Positions 22,761-35,640 of a stretch of DNA of 64,000 bases are shown here, piece after piece. Position 1 is the stretch's first letter. Each line of letters starts with the position of its first letter. Origin of the DNA: Psettodes erumei (taxonomy: Eukaryota; Chordata; Actinopteri; Pleuronectiformes; Psettodidae); NCBI GenBank assembly GCA_016785225.1, contig JAFBJZ010000437.1, positions 92,501-156,500 of the forward strand, written 5' to 3'. Both the position numbers and the translations under genes were made by a program. The notes below the pieces were generated by a model. The model had not been told where the DNA came from, did no database searches, and saw only the letters and a program-made list of their open reading frames with translations.

Positions 22761-25700
22761 TTTAGTTAGCAGCCCACAGCTTGCCCGCCATTTAGGTAAT
22801 ATCTCCATCAGATCACTTTGGAAACGGTGATGGAGTGAGTTGGGGGGGGATTTTAATGCTTTTCCACGACTAAATTGTGCTTTAGTTGGGGGGAATTCTG
22901 ACTGCGCGGTGAAATGTTGCTGTTGGCAGCGGTGGGAGATGGGGCGTGTTGACAAATACGCTCGTCACTGCCTGTTTAACTGCACAAAGCTTTGCCCTCA
23001 TCATGGACACACAAAATGTAGCGTACCTGACTCACAATGCCGTGGACTGGCAACAGCAAATACATCCAGGTGAAATTTATGTTCCTCTTATCTTCACATT
23101 TTGAATTTAAATCGGAAGTTACCTAAATTCAGAGCACACAGATGACACACACTATACTGAGTGCGTTGATATAGTGTGGATTTTAAATGGCAAAAAACAA
23201 AACAAAACACAGTATTATTTAATTTAGCAAAATTTACAACCAGGATATTTGAGCAATGACATGAACACATAAAAATAAATTCTGTAAGAATAATTTAAGC
23301 TAGATGTGTAATGCTGACAAGCATTGCATTAATGCCAAGATGATTTATTATTAAATGAAATGTTTGCCATTAAAAACACCAATGACCTCTGAAATGAAAT
23401 GTAACTGCATCACTCAGCTGCTGCACCCTGCTGAGATGTGAAATTCAACCTGGTATTTGTGCCTGAAGTTATGATAAAAAAAATTATATTCCATATCTTC
23501 TGGAAGCATCAACAGATTAAAACATTGATTTTAAAGTCATCTGTCATGTCCAAGGTGCATGAGACCTGTGGCTGAGATACTTTTACTTAACTTTGTTTTT
23601 GAACTGTTTTTTGTTGTCTGTTATCAAAGATTTTAAACAGAGACGGTGGTGTTACTGAGAAGCATGGACCACAGGAAACTTTTAGGAGATTAATGCTATT
23701 TCAGACGCTCATTTAATCATCCATCCATACGTGCTGACAGAGGCCCTTTCAGAACTTACAGACATTGTTAATAAATTATTTCAGTCTATTATTAAGTTTG
23801 GCTTAAAGAAGAAAAAAATGTTTTAATAAAGTTCACCAAATTTATGGCTTTGTTTCCATAAAAGCCTGGAACATTTTTATTATTTCTCTCGTTCAGATGT
23901 CACATTACTTGGACATTATTAGCTCCAGTCTCACACCCCACCTTTTCATTTATATTTTATTCTTGGCTTATGAGTTTGGAATTAAAAGTGGGGATTTGTA
24001 TTGTTAATTGCTGTTTGCTGCAAGAGCAAAAAGATTAAGTATTAAAAGATATGCAATTTAAATTTGCAGAGTACGCGGTTATGTCTGCACGCATTGCAAC
24101 ATACACGAGGAAAATGCTGTAAACTTGCTTAGTGACAGTCACACACTGACAGACAGAGTGAATGACCCTGCTGCTGCATGGGTTGGGTTACGGTGTGTGA
24201 GCTGATAGTGAAAGGGCAACAGCAGCGAGAGAGAGCGAGACACAGTGAGCAAACTATGTGTAGATGTCTGTGCTTGTGTCTGTGTGTGTGCGTCTGCGCA
24301 TGTGTGCGGGGTTAATTGTGGTTCAACTGCGAGGAACAGCTGAGAGAGCTCATATGTGGCGCAGAGGAACAAGCATGGTGACAGGCAACTTGACAACACA
24401 ACCTGTTTTACGGTGACAAGTGTCTGTGTGTGTGTGGTTGGGAGAGAGAGAGTGATGGGGGAGGGGGCAGGGGGAGGGAAAAAGAAAGAGTGAAGAGTGT
24501 GCTAAAGAAAGGCAGGTGATCAGTGAAGTGCCTCTCTGCCCACCCAACATGTTCACACGCCTCCTTTAAGAATAGCAAAGAGTCTTGGTAAGCGATTTCT
24601 ACACCACGGGTGCTGATGGGGAGGATTGTGTGACTGTGTGTGTGTGTGTGCGTGTGTGCGAGAGAAACTGAACAGGACAAAGGCAAAGAAAACAGTTGAC
24701 TATCCTTCACCTGTCACTCCAAAGCACCAACAGGAAGGCGCATTATACACAAGATCACACACAGCTTCCTCCTACCCATGAGGCTCAGCGGGGACGACAG
24801 CAGGTCAAGGTGCGGCAGAATTTGCACCAGGTTGCAAAATATGCATTTGCTCCGCTTTGTGTGTGGCTGTGTTTGGGCTGCAGCTGTGTGCGTATCTGTG
24901 TCTGTTTGTGCGCGTTCTCAGTGAACGAGCATGGGTTCACATCAAAGCGGCTCGCCTCAGCTCGGTTTTCAGTAAGCAGCTAAAGGTTAGACTTATGTGT
25001 TGCTACTTACAGTAATACACAGAGACTCCTTTACACCGGATCATTACCACTACAGAGCTCACTTGTCAATCACTCCGAACAAGACAAGTGGGTCATTTCA
25101 GAGAAGAGGCACAGGCTGGTTGAAATTCGCAGTGGAACGCATTTTCTGCAAGGTCATTTTCTACTTTCATCTTAAAAAAAACATTTTGAAAATATTTTTA
25201 TCATATATTCATAAAAGAAAAAAAAATAAAAAGCCACATTAATTCAAGCATGTGTCTCTTTTCTTTCCATCAATTTAAAAAATGAAGACAGCAAGGTCAT
25301 CTTTCATCTGTAAATGCTATTATTGATCCATTTCACATGATAGTTTTATTCATTGCTATTTTCTATAAAAAAATCTCTTCTGATCAAATTAAATTGATTA
25401 CTGAGTTATAATAAATACATTTTTAGACCAGCAACATCTGCAGCTATTCTGATAATATTTTAGTCATTGTTTCAGGGTTTGCAGCTATTCTTTGTTTTGT
25501 ATGAAAGTCATTTAAACATCTGTAGGTTTTGGACTGTTGGTTTGTTAAAACCAGCATTTGGAAGACACCACTTTGGTCCCTGAGAATTTATAGGGGACTT
25601 CATTCACTACTTCATTCACACACTTTTGACATTTTACAGGCTGAATGATTAATCATGAATAGTTGTTTGGTGTTGATGTTTTCTGCATTGCTGCAACCTT

Positions 25701-27479
25701 GACCAGAACAATCCTTCAGATTTCTCTTCTTAAATTTGTCCTGAGTCCTTTCTTGGTTAAATGAAGTCTTAAATATTTTTACCACCCAAATTGGAGATAA
25801 GAGATCTAACCCTGCAACCAGCAGTTATGAAAAACAACTTGCAGCCTTGTGCGTTACGACCAGAAATAGTCCTGTGACCCACACCGGGGGTCACCTGCCA
25901 TAGTTTAAGAAACAGTGACTGTCAGTGAGTATAAGACCTTTTTAGCTCACATTCATGTCAGCAGAAGGCTCCGCTGTGAAAAAGATACGCCACCTCTGCA
26001 GCCCTGTGTGGAAACTCATCACTGTGCATCTGCTTGGAAACATGAATACTGTGAAAGTCCTTCACTGTAGCACACAGCCTCAGTTAATTTGCTTTTTGTA
26101 GTGTAATATAATTATGTAAGCACTGTATTGATTAAGCACCAATACAATATTTGTGTGGGCACTACTCCGTGCAACAGAGCAGAGTGACTGTACAGAGTTA
26201 ATGAGAAGGTTTTCATCATTTTTACCAAGCTGTGTGTAACTAAGGAACTAAATAATCAAATGAGACCCTAAGACATGCCTTGGCTGCATGCTGTTTTTTT
26301 TTTTACATGAAAAATAAAAAGTGCATTCTTTTAACTGTTTAATTGCATTTCAAGCACAACTGAGGTTCAAACAGGCTCATATCCTGTTAACTTCTATATT
26401 CAGGGTATATTTTATCAGTCAAACAAAAAGCAAGATGAGTTTCGGTTCTCTCTAATCTTGTTGGGAACTTGTTGTTCATCAAATAGTTTATAATGACGAG
26501 TTATTGGAAAGGTGGAGTGACGGGAAGACGTGCAGCAACTGCGGCGGACCACGTTCAGACCAACATCGCTGTGGTATGCGCCTCAGCATACTGAGCCACC
26601 AGGACGCCAGATCTGGTCTTTGAAGCCGCAGTGGGTTCCCTGAGGCCAACAGAAGCAGTAGCCAGGGGGGTATCAAGTGTGTTGGAGCCGCCCCACTAAT
26701 AAGATAAGTGGGCTAATGCTAGCACTAGAGGTTTGCCACTCATCTCAATCTGTCGTGTTTAACAGTCTCGCAGGAATAGCTCTCAAATTTAAATGCTGGG
26801 CGGCTGTTGATGGAGTGGCAGTGTGTGTGTGTGAGCGTGTGTGTCTTTCTGCGTGCAGAGCTGTGCAGGCATGTGTGTGTGTGTGGAGATGTGTTTCGGT
26901 TGGGGAGTGAGCATGGGTGGAAGCAATGTAAGACGCTGGCTAAGTCTCATGGAACATCAGTTGACACTAGAAAAATACAGCTGCCGATAAATCTCTGACA
27001 ACAGCCCCGGACTCAAGTTTCGTGCTGTGATTTATCGGAGTTGTTCCTTTTAGACTTGCCATTTGGGAGCCTCGATCTCTGTAGGTCATTTGTACAACTT
27101 ACTTTTAAACTTTAATACTACATGAAGAGCAAATGTAGGGAGAAGAAAACCTGGCCTTTCCAAAAGATGAAACCAGCTGGATATCATTTATCTATCCTTT
27201 TTTTCCACCTGGAGCTCTTATTTCTGTCTCCACTCTAAAAAAAAATGTCTCAAATAATCAATGTTTCAGTTTGGATGTATATATTTAACCACTGATGCAC
27301 CCAACAGTTGCTCTCAAAATGTCAAGTGTCTGTTTGAAAACTGGGCTTAATTGGAATATGTGTGCTCCAAGGTGCAAGCTATTACTCTCGTTCAGTCTCT
27401 ATTGATCTGCAGTTCTCACACTGATGAGTCCTGCAGCATGTTTATTAGACAGAGTGGGACTTGCTCAGACATTATGCCT
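22761..27479. other. Long AT-rich spacer
   Basis: Mostly AT-rich sequence without a recognised gene. A cleaner piece lies at about 22800-22960. It includes an impure (TG)n at 24635-24658, TG steps at 26818-26885 and a GTGACCC/GGGTCAC inverted repeat at 25874-25894. The stretch around 25630-25900 has wording that suggests an old dispersed repeat. Several 60-100 codon frames here cross TG or purine runs. Confidence 0.55.
24635..24658. repeat. (TG)n microsatellite, slightly impure
   Basis: Eight pure TG units followed by CGTGTGTG. Confidence 0.9.
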
Positions 27480-27960
27480 ATTTTCTTTGATTAACATTTA
27501 ATCAAGGAAAACCCTATCAGGCATCTTGGCGGTTCGGTGTGCTATGACACGCGCTGATGTGGTGTGGTTTTAACTGGAAACATGCGTGGATTGTTGTATG
27601 TCAGCATAAAACCGATTTTTTTTAACTTAGAGAAAAAGTTTTTACACAGCGTTTAGACAACTCAAATGACATAATGAAATATGAGAAATCTTTTTTTAAA
27701 AGTTACTGCACACTTGACAACATAAGCGTGGCTAAATTTGGACGTAATTTCGCAACAGAAACAGCCCCGACACCAGGGAACATGGTTCGCCTTCATTTGC
27801 CTTCCACGTTTTGGCACCAAGCTACATGTCAATGCATCATTACTCTAATTATATTCATGCTGTTCCATTACATCACTCACCACACAACCATCCTCGTAGG
27901 CAAACAACAGGTGTTTGTAATCAGATAACAAGTGTGATATCAACAGCAAATTAAATGAGG
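27480..27960. promoter_or_regulatory. CNE-like block 14
   Basis: Two non-repetitive pieces (about 27480-27600 and 27720-27930) with CpGs in an otherwise AT-rich setting. An 84-codon frame at 27674-27928 has no recognisable product. Low-confidence regulatory candidate. Confidence 0.27.
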
Positions 27961-29099
27961 ATCCCTCTGGTCCCTCCTGAAATTTGATTATAATTATTTA
28001 GATATAGCAAAAAAGTTTAACCTCTGTTTTACAACAGATCATTTTATTTTGTTTTTCATTTTAGATTTCACAATGTTTTTGACAATGTACTATGCAACCA
28101 CTGTTATGCCATGATGAACTATGGCTTTTTTCATTATGGTATTTTTTATTAAATGTTAAAGTTGACTGACAGAGAGGAAGTTGTGACTGCAGCACTGAAG
28201 AACACGCATGTGGTTTGGGAATTAAAAAACACAAACATCTGAAAACAAAAATTTATCTGAAAAAATGTGCATGCAAAGTAGGTGTAACCGCCGTGGATTC
28301 ATACAGTATGTCAACAGACAGGCTGCAGTCATAACTTTATGTTAACACTATGTCAAAACTATGACATGATCTGCATTTGTCTAAGTCTTTCTGTAATTTG
28401 CCTTCAAATGTTTTTTCCTTCTCCTTTCTATGTTTTGATTTTCACAGATTTAAAAAAAAAATGTTAGCATAAATCACTGAACCAGCCTTTAGAGGGCACT
28501 GAATTTGATCTTAGCTTTCCCCACCCGAGTTTGTTTGCTAATGGCTGTGTGGAAACCACATGCTCTTAACACATTCAAACACACACACACCCTCCTCCCA
28601 TATCAGCCCTGAGACAACCTGGAAACCACCGTCTGAGTCCGAGGAAGCTGGCGCTCCATAGTAAGCACCTCAATTACAAATGTTATCAGTCCCGGAGAAA
28701 GAGAGAGCTTAGCACTTGTGTCTGTTTTTCTCATCAGCGGTGGCGGGGCAGCGGCCAGAGGACGGGGAGGGAAGGACTCTGGAGAGACAGTGACAGCAGT
28801 TTGTACATATGTGTGTGTGCGTGTACGTGTCTATCCCCTAAAACTCGACCCCACGCCCTCCCTTAAATATCCCGTCGCCTTTGGTGTTTCTTTCTTGCTG
28901 TTCCTCGGTATCTTGACTCCATGCCCTCCGCAAAACCTTAAGAACCCAATCGTCTCAAATTCAGCCCACTGAAATAATTAAGGGGTTGCATGCCGCCAAA
29001 AATAAGGGTGTGTGTATTTTTGAAGTGGGGAGGGGACGTGTTTGGAGTCTCAGGATGCCTGGGTGCCTCCGGCTAGGTTCAACTTGTTAGGAAAACTGG
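27961..29099. other. Spacer
   Basis: AT-rich to about 28550, then mixed with impure TG steps at 28810-28830. A weak CTCF-like word (CCTTTAGAGGGCACT) starts near 28486. No gene recognised. Confidence 0.6.
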
Positions 29100-29900
29100 G
29101 TATTGCCTTACACTTCCGTTGACATGACTGCAGTATCAGTGGTGGAGGGGTGTGCGTTAGGTGTCAGCCACCCCTTGGCTGACCCCCCCCAAGGATGTGC
29201 ATGTTTACAGAGGTGTTCTCACAAACATTTGCCCAGCACAGCACGACGAACGGGCCCCATGGGCATGGGGACATGTTTACAATTATCTTGCATTTTGCAT
29301 GTCACCATGAGCACAAACACACATGGTGTATTTACAGGCAATTTACTGATTATGTCGGGGAATTCTCTATAGTTTATGCCACCACATCATAGGACTCAAC
29401 CTGGGTTTTTTAAAAATCTCTGCAATGCAGCAAACAACAGAAACCTGTCGGCTGTCTCTTATCAGCCATTTCAACCCAAAACACGTATACAGACATGTTT
29501 CAGGTTCTGGTGAGAAAATTAAACAGAACCCTGAAAGGGTGGTTAAAGTTATAGATCCATGGTTTTTTTGGCTCATCAGACACGAAAACAGTGCAGAGTT
29601 GTTTATAACTTACAGTGTGAGACAGGATTTTACAACTCGAGAAGATGTCAGAGTTGTTGCAGTGACAAACTTTTTATCATCTGTCGCAACGATCACAAGG
29701 TAAACTGAGAAACGCAGCATTCGTGTTGCAGAGCGATCCACGTCTCCTTGCACACATTTAATTGGCCAGCACCTCGCCAGATGATGTTGCACTTGCGTTG
29801 CGCAAAAGTTAAGCTGAGCTTAATTCCCCCCCGCCCCCGGCAATGGCACAGACAATTTGCCAGACAGGGGCTATGTTGCAAAGTTCTTTCTGTCTGCATC
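29100..29900. promoter_or_regulatory. CNE-like block 15
   Basis: Several hundred bases of low-repeat sequence with scattered CpGs. The plus frame at 29425-29703 (92 codons) ends just before a GTAAAC donor-like word, but its product is unknown and the opposite strand is open too. I lean to conserved noncoding DNA. Confidence 0.28.
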
Positions 29901-30798
29901 TCATTTATGGGCCCTACAGATTCACCGCAGCTCTCACCTACTACTACCCAGGGTAAAAGTTTTTATGACCTGGACCTGTGTGGGTTAGATACCGTCTGAT
30001 TACAGTGCATGAATCATTGCTGGAGGGGGAAGAAATTAGCATTTATTTTTATGAAAAGGAAGGACAGGTGAATGTGGAGGGGAGGAAGGTTTACAACGAA
30101 AACTTAGCGAACCAAAGTGTGGATCACTAATATCTTATCTTTCATTCCAATATTATAGAATATATTCAAAAAGAGTAAACCTGACACATATTCACAAGCG
30201 TAATAAAAACATACCACACATAAGCCAGTATTCATGTTCACTACCAGACATGGACGGGGAACAGACATGTGGCGCGCACACATGTACGCACTCGAACACA
30301 ATTCATAAGCATGCAGACTGGGGACCAGGCGTCCTTTTGTCGGAGGGAGAATGGGAAGTGTGAAGGACGTGACGAGGGAGATAAGTGTCCTCCAGGGCCC
30401 TGAGGTTACCCTAATGGTGTCATACATCACCACTCACAAAGCCATGCAGAGCAAAGTTGTCAATGCATGAATGCTGCACTATTACTATCAGCCATTTTAA
30501 TCATGGCACCTGTCACTGTGCTAATCAACACCATAACTTCACACTGGAAATCACTCAGAAAAACTCTCCCATGCTGCTGTGTACCGGGAACTGCATATAA
30601 CACAGGCAGTAAGTCACGCGGGGGGGTGTTGGGTGGGGGGGTGGTGAGGCGAGAGGTTGCGGCTTTGTAGTGCATCATTGCCCTTGTTTAATGGAGGCTT
30701 GGCTTTTCCTAAGCAGTTGTTGTGACAATGCTAAATGCCGCTTTTATGAACGTGCTAAAAGCCCCTCCACACAGGCACACACACTGTCAACACCCCCC

Positions 30799-30844
<46 letters not shown>

Positions 30845-31440
30845 AAACAACCGGTCCAGTGCCGGCCTCCTGGACAAACACTCTGAAAAAGAAACAGTGC
30901 TGTGCAAAAGTTTCAACCCCTGTACTCATAGATATAGACATAGTTTTCATCAACATTATACTGGTGTGTCTCAAACTACACACTATGTGTAAAAAAAACA
31001 CCCTGAGGTATACCAAACTCTATGTAGCAGGAACATTTCTACAACTTTCCAGGAGGCTGTATACCACATCACTCACACACTGACACATCTTTGAAAAAAG
31101 CATGATAGTCTGAGACAGTGCGACACCAATTACGTCTGATTATGACCAGCAAAGGAGGCTGTCAAATTTGGGCTCACTGTAGCAGTACTAGTCAGAACTA
31201 TACACAACATATTGCATGAAATGTCAGACAACAACAACAAAAACGCCCCAAATCAAATACAATCCACGGCACGGGGGGAGCAACACGCAAAAACATTCAC
31301 TCAACACGTTATTTCAACACGTTTCTGCTTTGTGTTGCACGTTTTACCCCCTGCACGCACGCACATGCTGCACAAAAATGTGACAGTACTCACCACAAGT
31401 GATGCTGCGTTGAAACCAAACCACTCCTACTCTCTGTAAC
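29901..31440. other. Spacer with G-rich and CA tracts
   Basis: Mixed sequence. A G-rich stretch at 30620-30641 (G7, G3 and G7 runs) and a C8 plus (CA)20 tract at 30793-30840 are the main structures. Frames crossing them are artefacts. Confidence 0.6.
30793..30840. repeat. C8 plus (CA)20 microsatellite
   Basis: Eight C bases followed by twenty perfect CA units. Confidence 0.96.
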
Positions 31441-31580
31441 GAGTACCGATCCGCGGCTCATTTCCACTATCGACACAAAAACGTTTCAACAGTTACTTCC
31501 GGACTGCGCGAGGCGCTCACTGTGAACCGGTGTCAAGACAAACTACCTGTAGTACAAAAGGCGTTACATGGCGTTAAGCC
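31441..31580. promoter_or_regulatory. CpG-dense patch with ETS word
   Basis: About twelve CpG dinucleotides in 135 bp, against a CpG-poor background, with ACTTCCGG (an ETS/GABP-type word common in CpG promoters) at 31495-31502 and GCGCG at 31506-31510. It could be a small promoter or a young repeat piece that has not yet lost its CpGs. No coding start is visible. Confidence 0.3.
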
Positions 31581-31624
31581 TCATACAGGTGTGCACAAGT
31601 GTAATCAGGTGTACCGTGTTCAGC

Positions 31625-31915
31625 TGCGCTTAAAGTGCCAGTTCACCCAAAATTAAAACAAACAAAAACTCAACACGACATTAAATTTCACAAACTTTCT
31701 GCTGACATTTATTCATGTTCTTTTTGTTTGTAGTTGTCCGTGTTTTGTGATTTCCGTCTCTGAGATTTTTGTTTCACATTTAATTTTCTTTCCCATAATT
31801 ATTGTCTCTGTTACACTGCCATCAGTTTTACTGGGACTTAAGCGGCTGGAGTGAGAACTGAAATGGCACTGAGTCGAGCTCATACTTCTGCCGGTCACCA
31901 GTAGACCCAGTCCCT
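31625..31915. repeat. Possible dispersed teleost repeat
   Basis: The stretch opens with GTGCCAGTTCACCCAAAATTA, a wording I know from the start of a widespread teleost repeat (CAGTTCACCCAAA). Later words (ACTGGGACT, CCAGTAGACCCAGTC) also have a repeat flavour. Ends are uncertain and the class is unknown to me. A repeat-library search would decide. Confidence 0.4.
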
Positions 31916-33059
31916 AAACCCAGTCAAGCCTTATGGATAAGAAAACAGTATTTGCTGCAGAGTAACTAAAAATGTCAAAAAGACCTATCTTAAGATCTAT
32001 AAAGAAAGTGCTTCCATAGACATATTATTGTAATAATAAGACAAATATGTGAAACCACAATGTGTCTCAACAGCCATGTTTATGTGTGATGAAGAGAATG
32101 AGCTAAATGCTTAAAGTGATTTGCATCATAAGTTGCCAAAACTGCTGAAATGTTGTCAGAAATGGAAAGTGTTGTGCATCAAGATTGATGTTCAACCCTG
32201 CGTGCCTCCTCCAGTGGCATCATGTCAGCCGCCTCCGTGTATCTCCTTTCAGACTGAAACACTGTGTTGCTACGGGCCCCAAAATAAGACAGATATGTTG
32301 CTCGAGACCCAGTGAAGCAAGAGTTATGGGGGGCAGCTGGAGAAGGGCTGGTAAAATATGGATGATTTCTAACTATAAAGATACTGATATCTCAATATGA
32401 GTGATGGAAACATTCATGGTGTTGGTTTCAGGATGGCTGGACTGCCCTGTTTGGGTAGCAGTCGAGAGACAGCGGGTCAAGTTGCAAACTATTAGCATTC
32501 CTTTGGATCGAGGCTGTGAGACAGGCTGGCAAAGGTCCGCAGCATTTCACCCTCTACCAGACAGGCGAGGGACCGATGTGAAGCAGGCCGGGGTGGAGAA
32601 CCGTGGTGGAGATGAAGTAAGGACAGAGGGAACACAGGTGGACAGAAAAGAGAAAAGACATTAAGACAAGTTTTTAAAAAACAAACAAAAAAACAGGAAA
32701 ATGTCAAGATTATAAAGAGGCAGATCATGGCATCAAACCTAACATTTACCCCTTTTGGAAAGTGAACAGGGCACGTATTTGAGCAGTGCTTCTTGTAGCA
32801 CTGTATCATTATGAAACCTGTTTAAACTAATGAGATACATTATCGTTAATCACCTACTCATTAGGAGCGACAGAGACAGCGACACATACGCATACAGTGG
32901 CATACACACACACACACACACAACCTCCTCTCATCTCTGTAGCTCTGAGGCAACTTGCTGATTTTGTAGTCCTGCAGACACACGTTGAAAACAACATTCA
33001 CACACAAACCATAGATTTCTCACACAATGCCCACTCCTCACCATTACCCACAGCTCTGA
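31916..33059. other. Spacer with (AC)n
   Basis: AT-rich to mixed sequence with an (AC)10 run at 32904-32923. No gene recognised. Confidence 0.6.
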
Positions 33060-33245
33060 GGTAGCGTAGGTGGTCTCTCTCCCCAGGCGAGAGGTATCCT
33101 ACCCAGGGTTAAGGATTCAGAGACTCTGGTTAATGACGCCCAAGCCTCCTCCTTCCTCCCAGGGTGCCATTAGAACCTCATTTTAAAGGAGAGTGATGGG
33201 CCCAGGCTCACAGGGTTATCTGGCCTATCTTTTTAATCATAAATG
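33060..33245. promoter_or_regulatory. CNE-like block 16
   Basis: Clean block ending in TTTTTAATCATAAATGAG, a homeodomain and HOX/PBX-like wording. It is followed by a C/T-rich run. Enhancer role is inferred. Confidence 0.33.
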
Positions 33246-34689
33246 AGACCCCTCCCTCTTCTTCCTCCCTCTCTTTACCTCTCTCTAGCTACCTCCCTTA
33301 TTCTATCCTACTGCCCTCTCTCACTCTCTCTCCCTCTGTGGGTTGGGGAAAGTGCTGTCTCAGCACCCCCCCACCACCACCACCACCACCACCAGCACCC
33401 CCACCAACCCCTCCGCCCCTTTTGCTTCCATCTTTATGCTTTTCCAGCCCATCGATGATCGGGGGCATCAGTTCCACCGGGGTGACTCCTCTACTGTCAC
33501 TTAGGAACCGAAGAGTCCTGTTCTGTACGAGGAAACTGGGGTAGGGGGGTGGAGAGGTAAAAGGAGGGTCATGCTAATGACAGGAGGCTTTAAAACGTCT
33601 TCAGAAAAGTCTCGCTCCAGAGTGGAGAGTCTTGTGGCTGCAAGCCCTGTGAAACTCTGCTAAAACATTATCTTTATCGAATGGTACTGTGCTATAAACA
33701 CCCCCCCCACACACACACACACACACACACGCCTCAGCAGTCCATTACCTCTGCAGAGTGAGCAATATTTCACAAAATAATTTTTACATACTCTCTCTCT
33801 CTCATATAGATATAGACACACCCTTTGTACTTTTTGTGGACTGTTAGGTTTATGTACAAGAATTTATAAAAAATCTATGTACTAGCACTTGCAAAGTTTT
33901 GGAAGAGTTATTGAAAAAAAAGGGGGGGTTATGATACATACTCACCTGCAGGCCTGGGCAATGATTTCCAGTCGTCATCACCATACACACATACACACAA
34001 TCCCACACACCTCCACCACCTCAGTGCCCCCTTGCCTTCAGTCATTGTCTCTCGCTGCAGTCCTGCAGGGGGTAAACGTCAAACTCTCCAAATTGGATGA
34101 AACATTATGGGAAATATTATGAGGCAGCCTGCTGGTGTGATGGCTAGGGGCTTCTGGTTAATTGAGTTGTTGCCCGCGCTGCATACTGAACAGGACCCGA
34201 GGATGGCAGACGAGCCGGTTGGGACACTGGCTTTTTTTTTTAAAGACATTTCATCTTTATTGGTTAATGTGCTGTTGAGACAGAGAGAGGCCAGATGGAA
34301 GAGGGAAGAGATGGAGAGAACAGCAGACACAGACATCCCCAGCATACTTACTCTAACCATATCATTCACATAATCAATCACCACACAGCTGTAATATCAG
34401 TATTTTTAAATTGAATATTTCAAATCCAGTGATTATACTTACCCCAAACTATTTGATTCATTGCAATTATACCAAGTTTAAAGTCCATCCACTACTTCCC
34501 TTTTCACAGTGCCTCTAAAAGTTTCTCTGCCGGAGTCACTGAATAATTTCTCCTCTTTAAGCCTGACATACAGAAATCTTTTATCCACAATATTAGTCAG
34601 AAAAGGAAGACAGAATTGAAATTTTAAAGAGTTGGGGGAAAAAAGTGAAGTGAAGTACTTTTGATCATCGTAGTGACAAGGCTGAGAAG
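33246..34689. repeat. Pyrimidine-rich and simple-repeat region
   Basis: A C/T-rich run at 33246-33340, a perfect (CCA)8 at 33371-33394, a C8 plus (CA)n at 33701-33730 and T/A runs follow each other. Proline- and histidine-repeat frames here are read-through of the CCA run. No gene recognised. Confidence 0.7.
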
Positions 34690-34850
34690 TAACATTTAGT
34701 CATTAATGTCAAAGTGGATATATACCCCAAGATTTATATATTAGCATTAAGAGAAGCCTATTAGTAATGTGGCTCATCCTTATTCGGGGTCACTGCCAAT
34801 GAGTAATAATCTTATGCAAATATATTCTGCTGGGGGATTTTTTTTTTTAA
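34690..34850. promoter_or_regulatory. CNE-like block 17 with octamer
   Basis: AT-leaning but non-repetitive block with CATTAATG, TATTAGTAATG and a perfect octamer ATGCAAAT at 34814-34821. The site mix suits a POU/homeodomain enhancer. Inferred. Confidence 0.33.
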
Positions 34851-35369
34851 ATTTCTGATGATTACTATATGCAGATTCAGCCCAGTAGTCTCTTCCACCA
34901 GGCCCTGAAGTGAGCAAAAACAGAGATGTTCGTACATTGTTTGTGACTGGACAAAGATGAAGGAAGCTGAGCTGCTGTATATCAAGTTTTACATCATTAA
35001 GAGAACATATTTTTCAGTTATACTACTGGCCATAAGTTATTTTAATGGCCAACTATATATTTGTTCTGTGGTGTATGTACATAAGTGCAAACTTGAGTGT
35101 AAATCTAAAATTACCATTTCTATTCAGTTTTATAGAGTACCTGAGTTTGGTACCTATACGAAAACTTTTTTCTTGAGTGACATTATGCATATTGCTTACA
35201 ATAAAATAAAACAAATACATCTCCTGTTTAAGCTTTCTGGACAGCTGACATGATATTCTACATAAGCAGACACCAGTATCATTAGCTTGCAGGAAGTATT
35301 CATCCTAAATGTAAAATGATGGCGATAACTTGCAAACGTCCACTTATATGACCCCCCGTTCCTCGTGGC
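34851..35369. other. AT-rich spacer
   Basis: T-run at about 34840-34849, then AT-rich sequence. A 98-codon frame (34957-35253) is AT-rich text without a domain. Confidence 0.6.
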
Positions 35370-35640
35370 TGTGTTCACAGGCTCCTCACAGCCTGTGAGG
35401 AAGTGTGAGTTTCCAGGCTGCTACTTCATCAACATTTCTCGGCGGGTCAGTGTCCTTCGTTGGCAGAGCACATCAATTCAGAGGGGACATCGATCACAGC
35501 CGCCCCTCGTCACATTGACCAGCTCATTAGCTGGACTTAATATACGCCGAGGGAGCTCTGAGGCTGCGTGTCAGTACTGCAGTCTGCGGGAAGTTGGCTT
35601 GGAGACGTTTAGGATACAACTCATACAGATGTGATTAAGA
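35370..35640. promoter_or_regulatory. CNE-like block 18 with two small palindromes
   Basis: GC-balanced block with CCTCACAG C CTGTGAGG at 35384-35400 (8-bp arms) and CCAGCT CATT AGCTGG at 35519-35534 (6-bp arms around a CATTAG core). An 89-codon frame (35365-35634) covers it but has no recognisable family. The acceptor-like TTCACAG at its start is not backed by a donor. Regulatory element preferred. Confidence 0.36.

Noticed and set aside
25874..25894. GTGACCC/GGGTCAC inverted repeat as a receptor site
   Set aside because: The wording around it suggests an old dispersed repeat, and the 7-base spacer is not a standard receptor arrangement.
28484..28500. Third CTCF-like word
   Set aside because: At least two mismatches in the core; too weak to list beside the pair at 590 and 10,639.
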